DNA of 64,000 nucleotides from Thermohalobaculum sp038534135 (GCA_038534135.1 JBCAXJ010000012.1:1-64000); one strand, 5' to 3'. Numbered from the stretch's first letter, positions 1 to 8,949 are shown. Notes: generated from the sequence alone by a model not told the origin. Numbers and translations: made by a program.

Positions 1-394
1 CTTGCAGATACGGCTGCTCGATCACACCGATCCGTCCCTGCGCGCCATCATCCAGCGCGATCAGGGTTCCCCAAAGCGGTACGCCGCTGATGAAGGCACG
101 CGTGCCATCGATCGGGTCCAGCACCCATGTGAGGCCGGAGGTGCCGTGCGTCCGCGCTACCTCTTCTCCGAAGACGCCGTCATCCGGGCGTTCCTCGGCC
201 AGAATCGCGCGCATTGCCGCCTCGGCACCGCGATCGGCCTCGGTCACGGGGTCGAAGCCGGGACCCATCTGCTTGTTATCTGTGGTCAGACCGTGAGCAC
301 GAAAATGCGCCAATGTCTGGTTCGATGCCGCGTCAGCGAGCCTGTGCGCAATCGCGACGAATTTTTCGATGTCTGGCTGAAGAAGGTTCGTCAT
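1..394 (-). CDS. hisN: Inositol monophosphatase family phosphatase, probable histidinol-phosphatase (3' part cut off by window edge)
   Basis: Only the first 131 residues lie in the window; the reading frame runs off the left edge. The start ATG is at 394. The metal-binding signature of the inositol monophosphatase superfamily is visible: GEE near residue 77, then WVLDPIDGT near residues 91-99, preceded by DPVTEADRGAE. These provide the acidic ligands for two or three Mg ions. In this order such proteins usually serve as HisN, removing phosphate from L-histidinol phosphate in histidine synthesis, but inositol-1-phosphatase or 3'-phosphoadenosine phosphatase cannot be excluded without the C-terminal half. 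It starts 10 bases beyond a large hairpin that ends the upstream XRE gene, so it probably has its own promoter or reads through. Confidence 0.8.
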   Translation of the reverse strand, partial: MTNLLQPDIEKFVAIAHRLADAASNQTLAHFRAHGLTTDNKQMGPGFDPVTEADRGAEAAMRAILAEERPDDGVFGEEVARTHGTSGLTWVLDPIDGTRAFISGVPLWGTLIALDDGAQGRIGVIEQPYLQ

Positions 395-403
395 GAATAA
401 GAA

Positions 404-443
404 GTCCCGGCGCACAACAAGCATCGCCTGTGTGCGCCGGGAC
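404..443 (-). terminator. 13-bp perfect hairpin between XRE gene and hisN
   Basis: Arms at 404-416 and 431-443 are perfectly complementary over 13 bp and very GC-rich, with a 14-nt loop. On the minus strand the hairpin is followed by a T-rich run (TTCTTATT) reaching to the hisN start. It reads as the terminator of the XRE gene, but its closeness to the hisN ATG would also allow attenuation. A second small palindrome, CGGACC-N5-GGTCCG, lies at 459-475. Confidence 0.6.
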
Positions 444-488
444 CGCCCCTCAGTCAATCGGACCTAATTGGTCCGGCAAGCATTCCTT

Positions 489-851
489 TCAGGCAGCGTC
501 ACTCAGGACGCGTGCCAGATCGAAGAGCCGGCGGCGCTGCGTCTCGGGGATCGAGTAATACGCGCGCACCAGGTCCAGCGCTTCCTTGTCGGTCAGGATA
601 TCGCCATGCGACATCGCAAGCTCTGCGCCTTCGGCGCCAAGGCCTTCGAAGAAAAACGACACCGGCACGTCCAATGCTGCCGCGATGTCCCAAAGGCGCG
701 ATGCCGAAATGCGGTTCGTGCCAGTTTCGTACTTCTGGATCTGTTGGAATTTGATGCCAACCTTATTGCCGAGCTGCTGCTGGGTCATACCCACCATCCA
801 GCGCCGCTGCCGCACGCGTTGGCCCACATGTACGTCTACAGGATGTTTCAT
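489..851 (-). CDS. XRE-family transcriptional regulator (120 aa)
   Basis: A single helix-turn-helix domain of the Cro/C1 type occupies roughly residues 9-65 (MTQQQLGNKVGIKFQQIQKY is the recognition region), followed by a short C-terminal tail. The frame is open further upstream, but ATG at 851 is chosen because GGAGAG sits 8 bases before it and the upstream residues do not resemble the family. It is a paralogue of the XRE gene at 49428-49826: both share the FQQIQKYE helix and a hydrophobic VP..FF/YF..GL patch after the domain. Targets are unknown. An AT-rich upstream region with two TTGCA-N3-TGCAA palindromes may hold its promoter. Confidence 0.88.
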   Translation of the reverse strand: MKHPVDVHVGQRVRQRRWMVGMTQQQLGNKVGIKFQQIQKYETGTNRISASRLWDIAAALDVPVSFFFEGLGAEGAELAMSHGDILTDKEALDLVRAYYSIPETQRRRLFDLARVLSDAA

Positions 852-1087
852 AATCTGCTCTCCGATGCACTCGCCCGATTGGCTTGTACCGATATCTAAG
901 CAAGGTCCAGGCCAGAACTGCACGAATCCTGCAAAAAAATCAGTAAGAGACAAATCTACTACAAAAACCCATTGTTTTTCAGGCAACTAGAGGTTGTCTC
1001 AAATTAGATCAAATTGAGAAGCTGTTGAAACGCAAAGGTTTTCGCACAAGCGAGTGCAAAATGCGACACACAACCCACAGATGTTGA

Positions 1088-1119
1088 TTGCATTTTGCAA
1101 AGAAAATTGCAGATTGCAA
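1088..1119. promoter_or_regulatory. Two TTGCA-N3-TGCAA palindromes
   Basis: Perfect inverted repeats TTGCA-TTT-TGCAA (1088-1100) and TTGCA-GAT-TGCAA (1107-1119) have centres 19 bp apart. They lie just after the typA stop codon and about 240 bases upstream of the leftward XRE gene. The same palindrome appears at 12842-12856 over another regulator's start codon, which favours an operator. On the minus strand the second repeat is followed by TTTT, so a weak typA terminator is an alternative. Confidence 0.4.
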
Positions 1120-1123
1120 GCGA

Positions 1124-2944
1124 TTATTCTCCCAAAGCCCGGGCCTGTCTCTTGCGTTCGTGCGGATCAAGATACCGTTTGCGGAGGCGAACGGACCTGG
1201 GCGTCACCTCGACCAGTTCATCGTCATTGATGTATGCGATCGCTTCCTCGAGGCTTAGCCGAACGGGTGTCGTCAGCACGACCGCGTCGTCTTTGCCGGA
1301 CGCCCGCACGTTGGTCAGCTTCTTGCCTTTGAGCGGGTTGACCTCGAGGTCGTTGTTCCGGCTGTGCTCCCCGATCACCATGCCCTGGTAGACTTTTTCG
1401 CCCGCCCCGATGAACATCTTCCCGCGATCTTCTAGGTTGAACAGCGCATAGGCGACAGAATCGCCGTCTTCCATCGAAATCAGTACCCCGCGGCGGCGGC
1501 CTGGAATCGCGCCTTTGAACGGAGCCCAACCGTGGAACACCCGGTTCAGCACCCCCGTCCCACGCGTATCGGTGAGGAATTCTCCATGATACCCGATGAG
1601 ACCGCGCGACGGGACATGCGCGACGATCCGGGTCTTGCCGGCACCAGCCGGGCGCATCTCGGCCAACTCACCCTTCCGCAGTGCGAGCTTTTCGACGACG
1701 ACACCGGAGTATTCCTCGTCCACATCGATCGTTGCTTCTTCGATGGGCTCAAGCCGTTTGCCATCCTCCTCGCGGAACAGAACGCGCGGACGCGAGATCG
1801 AAAGCTCGAACCCTTCCCGGCGCATGTTCTCGATCAGGACACCCATCTGCAACTCGCCGCGCCCGGCAACTTCGAATGCCTCGCCGCCCGGCGTGTCCGT
1901 GATACGGATTGCGACATTCGATTCTGACTCGCGCATGAGACGGGTCCGGATCACCCGGCTCTGAACCTTGTCGCCGTCCCGGCCAGCCAACGGACTGTCA
2001 TTGATCCCGAACGTCACCGAGATGGTGGGAGGATCGATCGGTTGTGCCGGAAGAGCCGCATCGACCGACAGATCACAAAGCGTGTCGGCGACCGTCGGCT
2101 TCGACATGCCTGCAATCGCGACAATGTCACCGGCTTCGACTTGTTCGACCGGCTGCCGAGACAAGCCGCGAAACGCCAGGAGCTTCGAGACGCGGAACCG
2201 CTCGATCTCTCCTCCGTCGCGCGACAACGCCTTGATGCTCGCGCCCGCCGTAAGGCGCCCGTCTTCAACCCGCCCGGTCAGGATACGGCCCAGGAAGGGA
2301 TCCGCCTCGAGCGTCGTCGCGAGCATCCGGAACGGTCTCTCGGTGTTGATCGTCTGACGCGGAGCCGGAACATGGTCGACGATCAGGTCGAACATTGGCC
2401 CGAGGTTCACGCGCGGCCCGTCAAGCTCGGCGTCCGCCCAGCCATCGCGGCCCGACGCATAGAGCGTTGGGAAATCTAGCTGTTCGTCGTCTGCCCCCAG
2501 CGCCGCGAAGAGATCGAAGACCTCGTCCAAGGCACGGTCGGGTTCGGCATCAGCCTTGTCGACCTTGTTCAAGCAAACGATCGGGCGCAGACCCAAAGCC
2601 AGTGCTTTGGATGTCACGAACTTGGTTTGCGGCATCGGGCCTTCGGCAGCATCGACCAGCAGCACGACGCCGTCGACCATGGAGAGAATACGCTCGACCT
2701 CACCCCCGAAATCCGCGTGGCCCGGCGTGTCGACGATGTTGACCCGCACATCTTTCCAGGTGACCGATGTGCACTTGGCAAGGATCGTGATCCCGCGCTC
2801 GCGTTCCAGGTCGTTCGAATCCATGGCGCGTTCAGAGACCGCCTGCCCCTCCCGGAACGCGCCGGACTGCTTCAGCAACTCGTCCACCAGGGTCGTCTTG
2901 CCGTGATCGACGTGCGCGATGATCGCGATGTTTCTGAGTTCCAT
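1124..2944 (-). CDS. typA: Translational GTPase TypA/BipA
   Basis: A 606-residue ribosome-associated GTPase of the EF-G/LepA superfamily, needed for ribosome assembly and stress or cold adaptation. The N-terminal G domain shows G1 AHVDHGKTT at about residues 10-18, the effector Thr in ERGITI, G3 DTPGHADFGGEVER and G4 NKVD. Domain II, the EF-G-like domains III and V, and the TypA-specific C-terminal domain (about residues 385-600) follow; length matches the family. The start at 2944 gives the canonical MELRNIAIIAH and has GGAG 9 bases upstream; an in-frame ATG ten codons earlier lacks support. It stands alone, between the XRE gene and the pleD-like gene, on the same strand as both. Confidence 0.97.
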   Translation of the reverse strand: MELRNIAIIAHVDHGKTTLVDELLKQSGAFREGQAVSERAMDSNDLERERGITILAKCTSVTWKDVRVNIVDTPGHADFGGEVERILSMVDGVVLLVDAAEGPMPQTKFVTSKALALGLRPIVCLNKVDKADAEPDRALDEVFDLFAALGADDEQLDFPTLYASGRDGWADAELDGPRVNLGPMFDLIVDHVPAPRQTINTERPFRMLATTLEADPFLGRILTGRVEDGRLTAGASIKALSRDGGEIERFRVSKLLAFRGLSRQPVEQVEAGDIVAIAGMSKPTVADTLCDLSVDAALPAQPIDPPTISVTFGINDSPLAGRDGDKVQSRVIRTRLMRESESNVAIRITDTPGGEAFEVAGRGELQMGVLIENMRREGFELSISRPRVLFREEDGKRLEPIEEATIDVDEEYSGVVVEKLALRKGELAEMRPAGAGKTRIVAHVPSRGLIGYHGEFLTDTRGTGVLNRVFHGWAPFKGAIPGRRRGVLISMEDGDSVAYALFNLEDRGKMFIGAGEKVYQGMVIGEHSRNNDLEVNPLKGKKLTNVRASGKDDAVVLTTPVRLSLEEAIAYINDDELVEVTPRSVRLRKRYLDPHERKRQARALGE

Positions 2945-3075
2945 CAGCCGTGCTCCAAAGCCCGGCGCGGCCATACCATGCGATGCGTCAAAATCGATTG
3001 GCGGCAGTGCCGCAGGTCGACGGGCGGGGCTCGACGCGCTTTCGAATGCAAAAATCCGATGGCAGACGAAACGTA

Positions 3076-4458
3076 CTAGGCGGCCTTGACCGAGAGCGTA
3101 ACGCGGTTGCGCCCGCCATTCTTCGAATCGTAGAGCGCGTCGTCCGCGCGTTTCAGCAGATCGGTGGGAAATTCATTCTCGCGCAGAACAGCATATCCAA
3201 TCGAGACCGTGACATCGATGGATGTGCCAGCGTCATCTATCACAAACGTCGGATCGGCGGTTTGTGCACGAATTCTTTCAGCGATCTCGATCCCGAGCTC
3301 CTGCGTAACATCAGGCATCACGACCATGAACTCTTCACCACCCATCCGGGCGACAAGATCCATTGACCGGACGTTGACCTGCAGTCTGCGCGCAAACTCC
3401 TTGAGCACCGCATCGCCCGCAGCGTGCCCATAGGTGTCGTTGATCCGCTTGAACCGGTCGAGGTCGAGCATCATGACCGCCAGGCCAGTTTCTTTTTCGC
3501 GGCATTTTTCGATCAGCGATGTCAGGTGAGAGTTCGCATAGCGCCGATTGTACGTCCCGGTCAGGGAGTCCGTGACGGCCTGCACCATGGTGGTGCGCAT
3601 GTTCTCGCGCAATTGGTCCGAATAGTGCTTGCGCCGCAACTGCGAGCGAAGGCGGGCTGTCAGTTCGACCAGATCCACCGGACCTGCAATGTAGTCGTTG
3701 AAACCAAGCTCAAGCGCCTTGGTCGCGAGCTCGAGATCGTTGCCTGCGATCACAAGCAGCGTTGCGGACTGCCGCGTTTCGGGCCGGGCGCGGATGGTTG
3801 CACCCAGGCGCAACGGATCGGCGCCTTGCATCGATTCGCCCAGAATGATCGCATCGACACTCAGGAAATCGATTGCCGCGCGCGCGTCATCCTCGCTTTC
3901 CGCCACCTCGACATGGCAGCGGATGTCGCGCTCGATCACGCGTCTCATGTCGCGCGCACCGTTGTTGTCGTCGTTGACGACCAGCACCGAGCTATCGGGA
4001 AACGTCGTCGCCCTGGAGATCTCGAGCATGTCTGCCGGGCTCACACCGCTGCCCGCCTCGCCCCGAAGCGCGATCTCGTCGACCATCATCTTCATCCGGG
4101 TGAGTGAGGCGACCCGGCTCATCAGTGCCACTTCCTCGAACGGCTTGGACAGGAAGTCGTCGGCGCCTGCTTCCAGCCCCATGACCTTGTCCGACTGCTT
4201 GTCGAGCGCGGTCAGCATGACAACCGGGATGTGCAAGGTCGTCGAATCCGCCTTGAGCAGCCGACAGGTCTGAAACCCATCGATGCCTGGCATCATGACA
4301 TCCAGCAAAATCAGATCCGGGTTACCGGACTTGGCAAGCTCGAGCGCTTGTTCGCCGTTCTCCGCTTCGATCACGTCATAATACGATTGAGCCAGCCGCG
4401 TCTTCAAGATCAACCGGTTCGTCGCACTGTCTTCGACAATCAGAATACGTCCAGGCAT
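3076..4458 (-). CDS. pleD: PleD-family response regulator with diguanylate cyclase output
   Basis: Domain order is REC-REC-GGDEF, as in PleD. The first receiver (residues 1-120) has the phospho-acceptor context LILLDVMMPG and the conserved Lys in LSKPF. The second receiver (about 155-275) has lost the acceptor Asp (DAIILGESM) and is probably a dimerisation adaptor. The cyclase carries GGEEF near residue 370, with an RxxD allosteric site (RSMD) five residues before it, so product inhibition by cyclic-di-GMP is expected. It should make c-di-GMP from two GTP and act in the cell cycle or the motile-sessile switch. Start is ambiguous between ATG 4458 and GTG 4464. It is divergent from the DUF3572 gene; no divK is adjacent. 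Confidence 0.9.
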   Translation of the reverse strand: MPGRILIVEDSATNRLILKTRLAQSYYDVIEAENGEQALELAKSGNPDLILLDVMMPGIDGFQTCRLLKADSTTLHIPVVMLTALDKQSDKVMGLEAGADDFLSKPFEEVALMSRVASLTRMKMMVDEIALRGEAGSGVSPADMLEISRATTFPDSSVLVVNDDNNGARDMRRVIERDIRCHVEVAESEDDARAAIDFLSVDAIILGESMQGADPLRLGATIRARPETRQSATLLVIAGNDLELATKALELGFNDYIAGPVDLVELTARLRSQLRRKHYSDQLRENMRTTMVQAVTDSLTGTYNRRYANSHLTSLIEKCREKETGLAVMMLDLDRFKRINDTYGHAAGDAVLKEFARRLQVNVRSMDLVARMGGEEFMVVMPDVTQELGIEIAERIRAQTADPTFVIDDAGTSIDVTVSIGYAVLRENEFPTDLLKRADDALYDSKNGGRNRVTLSVKAA

Positions 4459-4685
4459 CAGCACATACCCGAAAGAGCGGTTCGAAATTCAGGGTCAGTC
4501 AAAGATCCCACGACTCTTGTCACCAATCCAACTCGTCAAAACCATGCGAACGTTGCCGACGCTGCAATATCATGGATAGTCTGGCGAGGTTGAAGAAACC
4601 GTGAATCTGCGCGCATTCACAAGCCAGATGAGCAATCGGTCCAAACACGAAGGATCGGCCATCCGAGAGGGGTCTAACAGTCGAG

Positions 4686-4988
4686 ATGCACTCTGAACAG
4701 GTACAAGCATTACCCCGCGAGATCGCCGAGACGCTGGCCCTGCAAGCGCTCGGATGGTTGGCAAATGACTCCGAACGGGCCGAAGCGTTTCTGGGCTCGG
4801 CCGGTCTGTCGCCCGACGATCTTCGAGAACGGGCATCCGATCCAGAGTTCCTGGGCTTTGTCCTTGACCATCTTCTGCAGGACGAGGCGGCGCTGATCGC
4901 GTTCTGCGAGGAAGCCGGGCTGGCCCCCGACCGGCCACTGCGCGCCCGCGCAGCTCTGCCTGGCGGAGACCTGCCGCATTGGACATGA
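4686..4988 (+). CDS. DUF3572 family protein
   Basis: A 100-residue protein matching the alphaproteobacterial DUF3572 pattern: an ALGWLA helix, SPDDLR, and a FL.FVLDHLL.DE..L..FC segment. It is predicted to be small, helical and cytosolic, with no membrane segment. Function is unknown. In related genomes this family lies beside divK/pleD, and here it is divergent from the pleD-like gene, so a link to cell-cycle signalling is inferred from position only. Its TGA overlaps the next gene's ATG (ATGA), implying translational coupling with the HAD-like protein. Confidence 0.82.
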   Translation: MHSEQVQALPREIAETLALQALGWLANDSERAEAFLGSAGLSPDDLRERASDPEFLGFVLDHLLQDEAALIAFCEEAGLAPDRPLRARAALPGGDLPHWT

Positions 4989-5680
4989 TCAACATCGCCG
5001 AGATCGAGAACGGACTCGCTCCGGAGACGTTGCAACAATTGCGTGCGGTGCCGATCATCCCCGGCAGACCGCTCATCGCCGTGGATGTCGATGAGGTCCT
5101 CGTTGTCTTCGTCGACCACCTGTCCCGCTGGATGGAGGCGATCGGCTTCGAGATGCGGCTCGTCACCTATCAGCTCGAAGGTTCGATGTTTCCCAAGGGG
5201 TCGGACGACCCGCTGCCGTTTGAGGACTGTATTGGCCTGATCCGAAGGTTTTTCGCGGAACAAACTCTTGAACAACGCGCCATTCCCGGCGGGGCCAAAG
5301 CGCTCGAGCGATTGTCGACGCTCGCCCAGATCGTGATCCTGACCAACGTGCCGCGCCCGGCGACCGATCTGCGTCGGCAAAATCTTGATGCGCTCGGCAT
5401 TCCCTTCCCGATGGTTGTCAACCAGGGCGGCAAGGGGCGGGCGCTCGCCTGGCTCCGGCACGCGGCACAAGCGCCGGTGGGCTTCATCGATGATTCCGTC
5501 ACACAGATCGAGAGCGCCGCCAAATGGTTGCCCCAGGCGGCCCGCATCCATTTCGCATGGGCGGATTTTATCGATCGGATCTTTCCGGACTGTCCCGACG
5601 CGACATCCCGGGCGCGTGATTGGGAGGTCGCCGAGGCGGCCTTGCGCCGTCAGATGGACCTTGGCGAAACCACTCCCTGA
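4985..5680 (+). CDS. HAD-superfamily-like protein
   Basis: A protein of about 231 residues with HAD landmarks: motif I IAVDVDEVLVVF (nucleophile Asp and general-acid Asp two residues on), motif II ILTNVP, a conserved Lys in GGKGRALAWL, and motif IV FIDDS. It is therefore probably a phosphatase or phosphotransferase, but no substrate is suggested. ATG 4985 overlaps the stop of the DUF3572 gene by four bases, so the two form a two-gene operon, which ends at the intrinsic terminator at 5935-5959. It is unrelated in sequence to the HAD gene in the phn cluster apart from the shared fold motifs. Confidence 0.8.
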   Translation: MINIAEIENGLAPETLQQLRAVPIIPGRPLIAVDVDEVLVVFVDHLSRWMEAIGFEMRLVTYQLEGSMFPKGSDDPLPFEDCIGLIRRFFAEQTLEQRAIPGGAKALERLSTLAQIVILTNVPRPATDLRRQNLDALGIPFPMVVNQGGKGRALAWLRHAAQAPVGFIDDSVTQIESAAKWLPQAARIHFAWADFIDRIFPDCPDATSRARDWEVAEAALRRQMDLGETTP

Positions 5681-5867
5681 TCAGCGCGACGAACGGCGCC
5701 CACGCACCGCGACGAGACCGAATTGACCAGGCCGGACGCCAGCCAAGACGGGTGACCTTGTCCCAATCCAGCTTGCCATCGGTGTCCGCTGGCGTCGCAA
5801 AGGGGCGCTGACGGTCAGGCGGGTCTGGACGCAGCCACGTGGTGGATTGCAACGGTGGATCTGTCAT
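5568..5867 (-). CDS. Doubtful small hypothetical protein
   Basis: A 99-codon leftward frame whose first two thirds lie in otherwise empty sequence and whose last 113 bases are antisense to the HAD-like gene. It has an aromatic-rich amphipathic segment (VTRLGWRPAW, then FVALIREWF) that looks more protein-like than its Pro/Arg-rich end. No family is recognised and the ribosome site is weak (AGGCGTC before ATG). It may be a real short gene whose true end is before the overlap, or chance. Confidence 0.25.
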   Translation of the reverse strand: MTDPPLQSTTWLRPDPPDRQRPFATPADTDGKLDWDKVTRLGWRPAWSIRSRRGAWAPFVALIREWFRQGPSDGARPPRRPPNHAPGMSRRDSPERSDR

Positions 5868-5934
5868 GACGCCTGCTTACGACGGCGCTGGAAGAATACC
5901 TAGCCGGCACCGATCACGATTCCTCGCACCACAC

Positions 5935-5959
5935 GTCGCGATGCCTTCGCGACTTTTTT
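5935..5959 (+). terminator. Rho-independent terminator
   Basis: Perfect 7-bp stem GTCGCGA / TCGCGAC with a 5-nt loop, followed directly by six T residues. It ends the DUF3572-HAD transcript and insulates the gene for the RGS-like protein. Confidence 0.85.
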
Positions 5960-6091
5960 CGATCTCAATCTGAACCTTTCGCCGCGTTGCGGCGACTGAT
6001 CCTCCGAGACGTCAAGATGTCGGATCTCGAACCGGCACTCGACAAGGAGAGAACAGCATCCAGCAGGTATGCCTCGGTAGGAGAGAGCCAA

Positions 6092-6838
6092 GTGTTTGGA
6101 AAATCCAAAGACCGCAGCAACATGATCAAGATCGGTCCGTTCTACTATTCAAAGGACTTTTACACACTGGCAGACAGCCACCTGACCGGTCCTGCCCTGA
6201 AAAGACACTTCGAGTTCAACAAGTCGATGGAAAACTATGATTTCTTGCTGGCAATGCGGACCGTTTCAAAGCGCAACGCCGTGGCGCTGTGCCAACGCTA
6301 CATCAAAGCGGGCGCGCCGAAATCGCTGAACATCGCGTACACAACGCGTGAGACGGTCATCAAGAATGTCGGCGAATTGTTCCCGCACACAGGCCAACGG
6401 GAGCGGATGGAGCTCCGCCAGGTGGCGCACGCCCTTGCGCCGCGCGGTGGTAATGTTGGTGCGCCGCCCCTGGTGCATCAGCCTAGTGTGTCTAAGGATG
6501 CGGTAGCGGATGCGGTCCAGCCCGCAACCAGCGAAGTGTATCTCCTGGTGACATCTGACACGATCGGCACCGACATTGGTGGAAAGTTCTGGCAGTCCGA
6601 GATGTTCAAGTCGCTGCACGCCTGGCGCAAGCGCCGCTTCTGGCGCAAGTACATGCCGAACAAGCAAGTTCCCGTCACCCGGCTCTCGGACGAGGCGTTC
6701 GCAAAGGCGGTCGCGGCCGACAGCAACCAGGCGACGCTGGAGGATCTGGGCATGACCCAAGCTGATATGGACGCGTTCCTTGACTTCTCGGATGTACCAA
6801 AGGCGGCCACGCCACCGCCGCCTGCCGATAACAGCTGA
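6092..6838 (+). CDS. Protein with an RGS-like domain (248 aa)
   Basis: From GTG 6092, residues 26-95 read like a regulator-of-G-protein-signalling domain: F.EFNKSMENYDFLLAMR, then a helix and YIKAGAPKSLNI, then TTRETVIKNV. This parallels the eukaryotic RGS pattern of FLxxExSxENxxFWLA, YxxFIxxxAPKEVNI and TREx(T/I)xxNL. A later SEMFKSLHAWRKRRFW segment may correspond to the closing RGS helix. The middle (about 105-145) is a linker, and the C-terminus ends in a Pro-rich tail. GTG 6092 is preferred because GGAGAG lies about 8 bases upstream; ATG 6017 and ATG 6122 are alternatives. It is monocistronic, bounded by the terminator at 5935-5959 and the hairpin at 6857-6876. No heterotrimeric G protein is expected in a bacterium, so the partner is unknown. 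The RGS assignment is by eye. Confidence 0.6.
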   Translation: MFGKSKDRSNMIKIGPFYYSKDFYTLADSHLTGPALKRHFEFNKSMENYDFLLAMRTVSKRNAVALCQRYIKAGAPKSLNIAYTTRETVIKNVGELFPHTGQRERMELRQVAHALAPRGGNVGAPPLVHQPSVSKDAVADAVQPATSEVYLLVTSDTIGTDIGGKFWQSEMFKSLHAWRKRRFWRKYMPNKQVPVTRLSDEAFAKAVAADSNQATLEDLGMTQADMDAFLDFSDVPKAATPPPPADNS

Positions 6839-6856
6839 GCACGTTTTGGGACCTGG

Positions 6857-6876
6857 GGGTGGGGTTATCCCCACCC
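6857..6876 (+). terminator. 8-bp GC-rich hairpin after the RGS-like gene
   Basis: Perfect stem GGGTGGGG / CCCCACCC with a TTAT loop, 19 bases after the stop codon. There is no T-run, so it is either a Rho-assisted terminator or an mRNA-stabilising hairpin; dnaG begins 67 bases on. Confidence 0.5.
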
Positions 6877-6942
6877 TGAGGATCATGGGAATAACCATAT
6901 GTTGTGCTTGTTCCCCACCTAGTGTGCAGGCATAGTACTGTA

Positions 6943-8949
6943 ATGGCCCTACCCCCCGGATTCCTCGATGACCTGCGCAACCGTCTGTCCATCTCGGACA
7001 TTGCGGCGCGCAAGGTGATCTGGGACCAGCGCAAGTCGAATCCCGCGAAGGGCGATTTCTGGGCGCCCTGCCCGTTCCATCAGGAAAAGACCGCCAGCTT
7101 TCACGTCGATGATCGCAAGGGGTTTTACTACTGCTTCGGCTGCCACGCGAAGGGTGACATGATCAACTTCGTGAAGGAGACCGACAACGTCTCGTTCATC
7201 GAAGCTGTCGAGATCCTGTGCCGCGAGGCCGGTGTCGAGATGCCTCAGCAGACGCGCGACCCGCATGCGGCCGAGAAGCGCGACCGTGGTCAGCGGCTGG
7301 CCGATGTCATGGAACAGGCGGTCCAGGCCTTCGGGTTGGCGTTCCGCGCCGCCGCCGGGCAAGGCGTCCGCGACTATGCCGCGGCGCGCGGACTGACGGC
7401 CGAGACACTGAAACGATTCGAGATCGGCTTTGCGCCAGAGAGCCGCTCGCACCTTACTGCCATGTACCGTGAAAAGGGCGTGCTGGACGAAGCCGTCGCC
7501 GCGGGCATGGTGATCCAGCCTGATGATGGCGGGCAACCCTATGACCGGTTCCGCAACCGATTGATGTTCCCGATCCGGGATCCGCGGGGACGCTGCATCG
7601 GGTTCGGTGGCCGGGCGATGGATCCGAATGCGCGGGCGAAATACCTGAACTCCCCGGCGACCGAATTGTTCGACAAATCGCGCGTTCTGTTCAATTTCGG
7701 CCCCGCGCGCGAAGCGGCGGGCAAGACCGGGCGTCTGATCGTTGCCGAGGGCTACATGGACGTGATCGCCCTTGCGCAAGGCGGCTTCGACCATGCCGTT
7801 GCCCCGAACGGCACGGCGATCACCGAACATCAGCTTGCGATGATGTGGAAGCTGGCGGATGAACCGGTCATCGCATTGGATGGCGACAAGGCTGGCCTTC
7901 GCGCCGCCGAACGGCTCGCTGATCTTGCCCTGCCATTGCTCTCACCCGGGAAATCGCTGCGCTTCTGCCTGATGCCGCAGGGTCAGGATCCGGATGATCT
8001 GATCAAGGCGCAGGGCTCTTCCGCGATGCAGGCGGTGCTGGACAGCGCGCGCCCATTGATCGACATGATCTGGGACCGCGAGGTGGCTCAAGCTCCGCTT
8101 GATACGCCGGAACGCAAGGCGGCACTCGACCAACGCCTGCGCGCACTCCTGAACCGGATCCAGGATCCTGGCATCCGCAACCACTATGGTGCCGAATTCA
8201 AGGCTCGGCGTGCCCAACTCTTCGCGCCAGTCTCGGGTGCCACGGCACAGCAAAGCGTTGGCAGGACGAGCAACAATGCGCAGTTTCCCGGCGGGCGGCA
8301 GCGCACGCGCGGCGCGCGCGGCCCCGCCAAGCCGGTACGCGAAACCATCAACTCGGGACTGGCCCGCAGCAATGGCGGAGGGATGGACGATACCCGAATC
8401 CGCGAAGCGACGATCCTGCTGATCCTGCTGCGAAACCCGGATGTGTTGGAGCAGGTCGAGGATCAACTCGAGAACACACCGTTCCTGGTCCCGGATACCG
8501 CCGCGATCCGCGACGGTATCCTCAGCGTGGGTGTCGATGGGGCAGAACTTGATGCCAATGTGATGCATCGGCTTGGTGAGCCCGCCCGCGCCGTTCTTGA
8601 GCGGATCCCGCTGGCCAGGGCGCATCCGTTGGCACGAGCCGGGTGCGACCCGGCGACGGTCGCAGTGGTCCTGTCCGAAGCGCTGGTTCGGCACCAGGCG
8701 ATGATCTGTCTCGACACCGAGATACGCGAGGCGCGCCGCGATGCCTCCGCATCCGAGGACAGAAGTGCTGTTCCCGGGATTCGCGCGGCGCACAAGGATC
8801 TGGTTGCGGCCAATGCCAGGGCAACAGCAGACTCAGCCGCAACCGCGGACGGTCCGCCAAGCAGTGATTTGCAACGGATGCTCGATGACGGCACGTGGCG
8901 TCGCGACAAGCGCGGCGTGCTGCCTCACTCTGCAGAAAACAAGCGATGA
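6943..8949 (+). CDS. dnaG: DNA primase
   Basis: Synthesises RNA primers for replication. The 668-residue protein has the N-terminal CHC2 zinc ribbon (CPFH near residues 42-45 and YCFGC about 20 residues later), the RNA-polymerase domain with FGGRA and the Toprim motif VAEGYMDVIAL near residue 270 followed by ALDGDKAG, and a C-terminal helicase-binding region after a low-complexity Arg/Gly-rich linker (about residues 430-480). ATG 6943 gives the typical MALPPGFLDDLRNR start; an upstream in-frame ATG at 6904 would add unrelated residues. dnaG followed by rpoD is the macromolecular-synthesis order, here without rpsU. Confidence 0.97.
   Translation: MALPPGFLDDLRNRLSISDIAARKVIWDQRKSNPAKGDFWAPCPFHQEKTASFHVDDRKGFYYCFGCHAKGDMINFVKETDNVSFIEAVEILCREAGVEMPQQTRDPHAAEKRDRGQRLADVMEQAVQAFGLAFRAAAGQGVRDYAAARGLTAETLKRFEIGFAPESRSHLTAMYREKGVLDEAVAAGMVIQPDDGGQPYDRFRNRLMFPIRDPRGRCIGFGGRAMDPNARAKYLNSPATELFDKSRVLFNFGPAREAAGKTGRLIVAEGYMDVIALAQGGFDHAVAPNGTAITEHQLAMMWKLADEPVIALDGDKAGLRAAERLADLALPLLSPGKSLRFCLMPQGQDPDDLIKAQGSSAMQAVLDSARPLIDMIWDREVAQAPLDTPERKAALDQRLRALLNRIQDPGIRNHYGAEFKARRAQLFAPVSGATAQQSVGRTSNNAQFPGGRQRTRGARGPAKPVRETINSGLARSNGGGMDDTRIREATILLILLRNPDVLEQVEDQLENTPFLVPDTAAIRDGILSVGVDGAELDANVMHRLGEPARAVLERIPLARAHPLARAGCDPATVAVVLSEALVRHQAMICLDTEIREARRDASASEDRSAVPGIRAAHKDLVAANARATADSAATADGPPSSDLQRMLDDGTWRRDKRGVLPHSAENKR

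Noticed and set aside
4520..5551. Leftward frame of 343 codons across the DUF3572 and HAD genes
   Set aside because: Both rightward genes have family motifs and ATGA coupling; the antisense frame has none.
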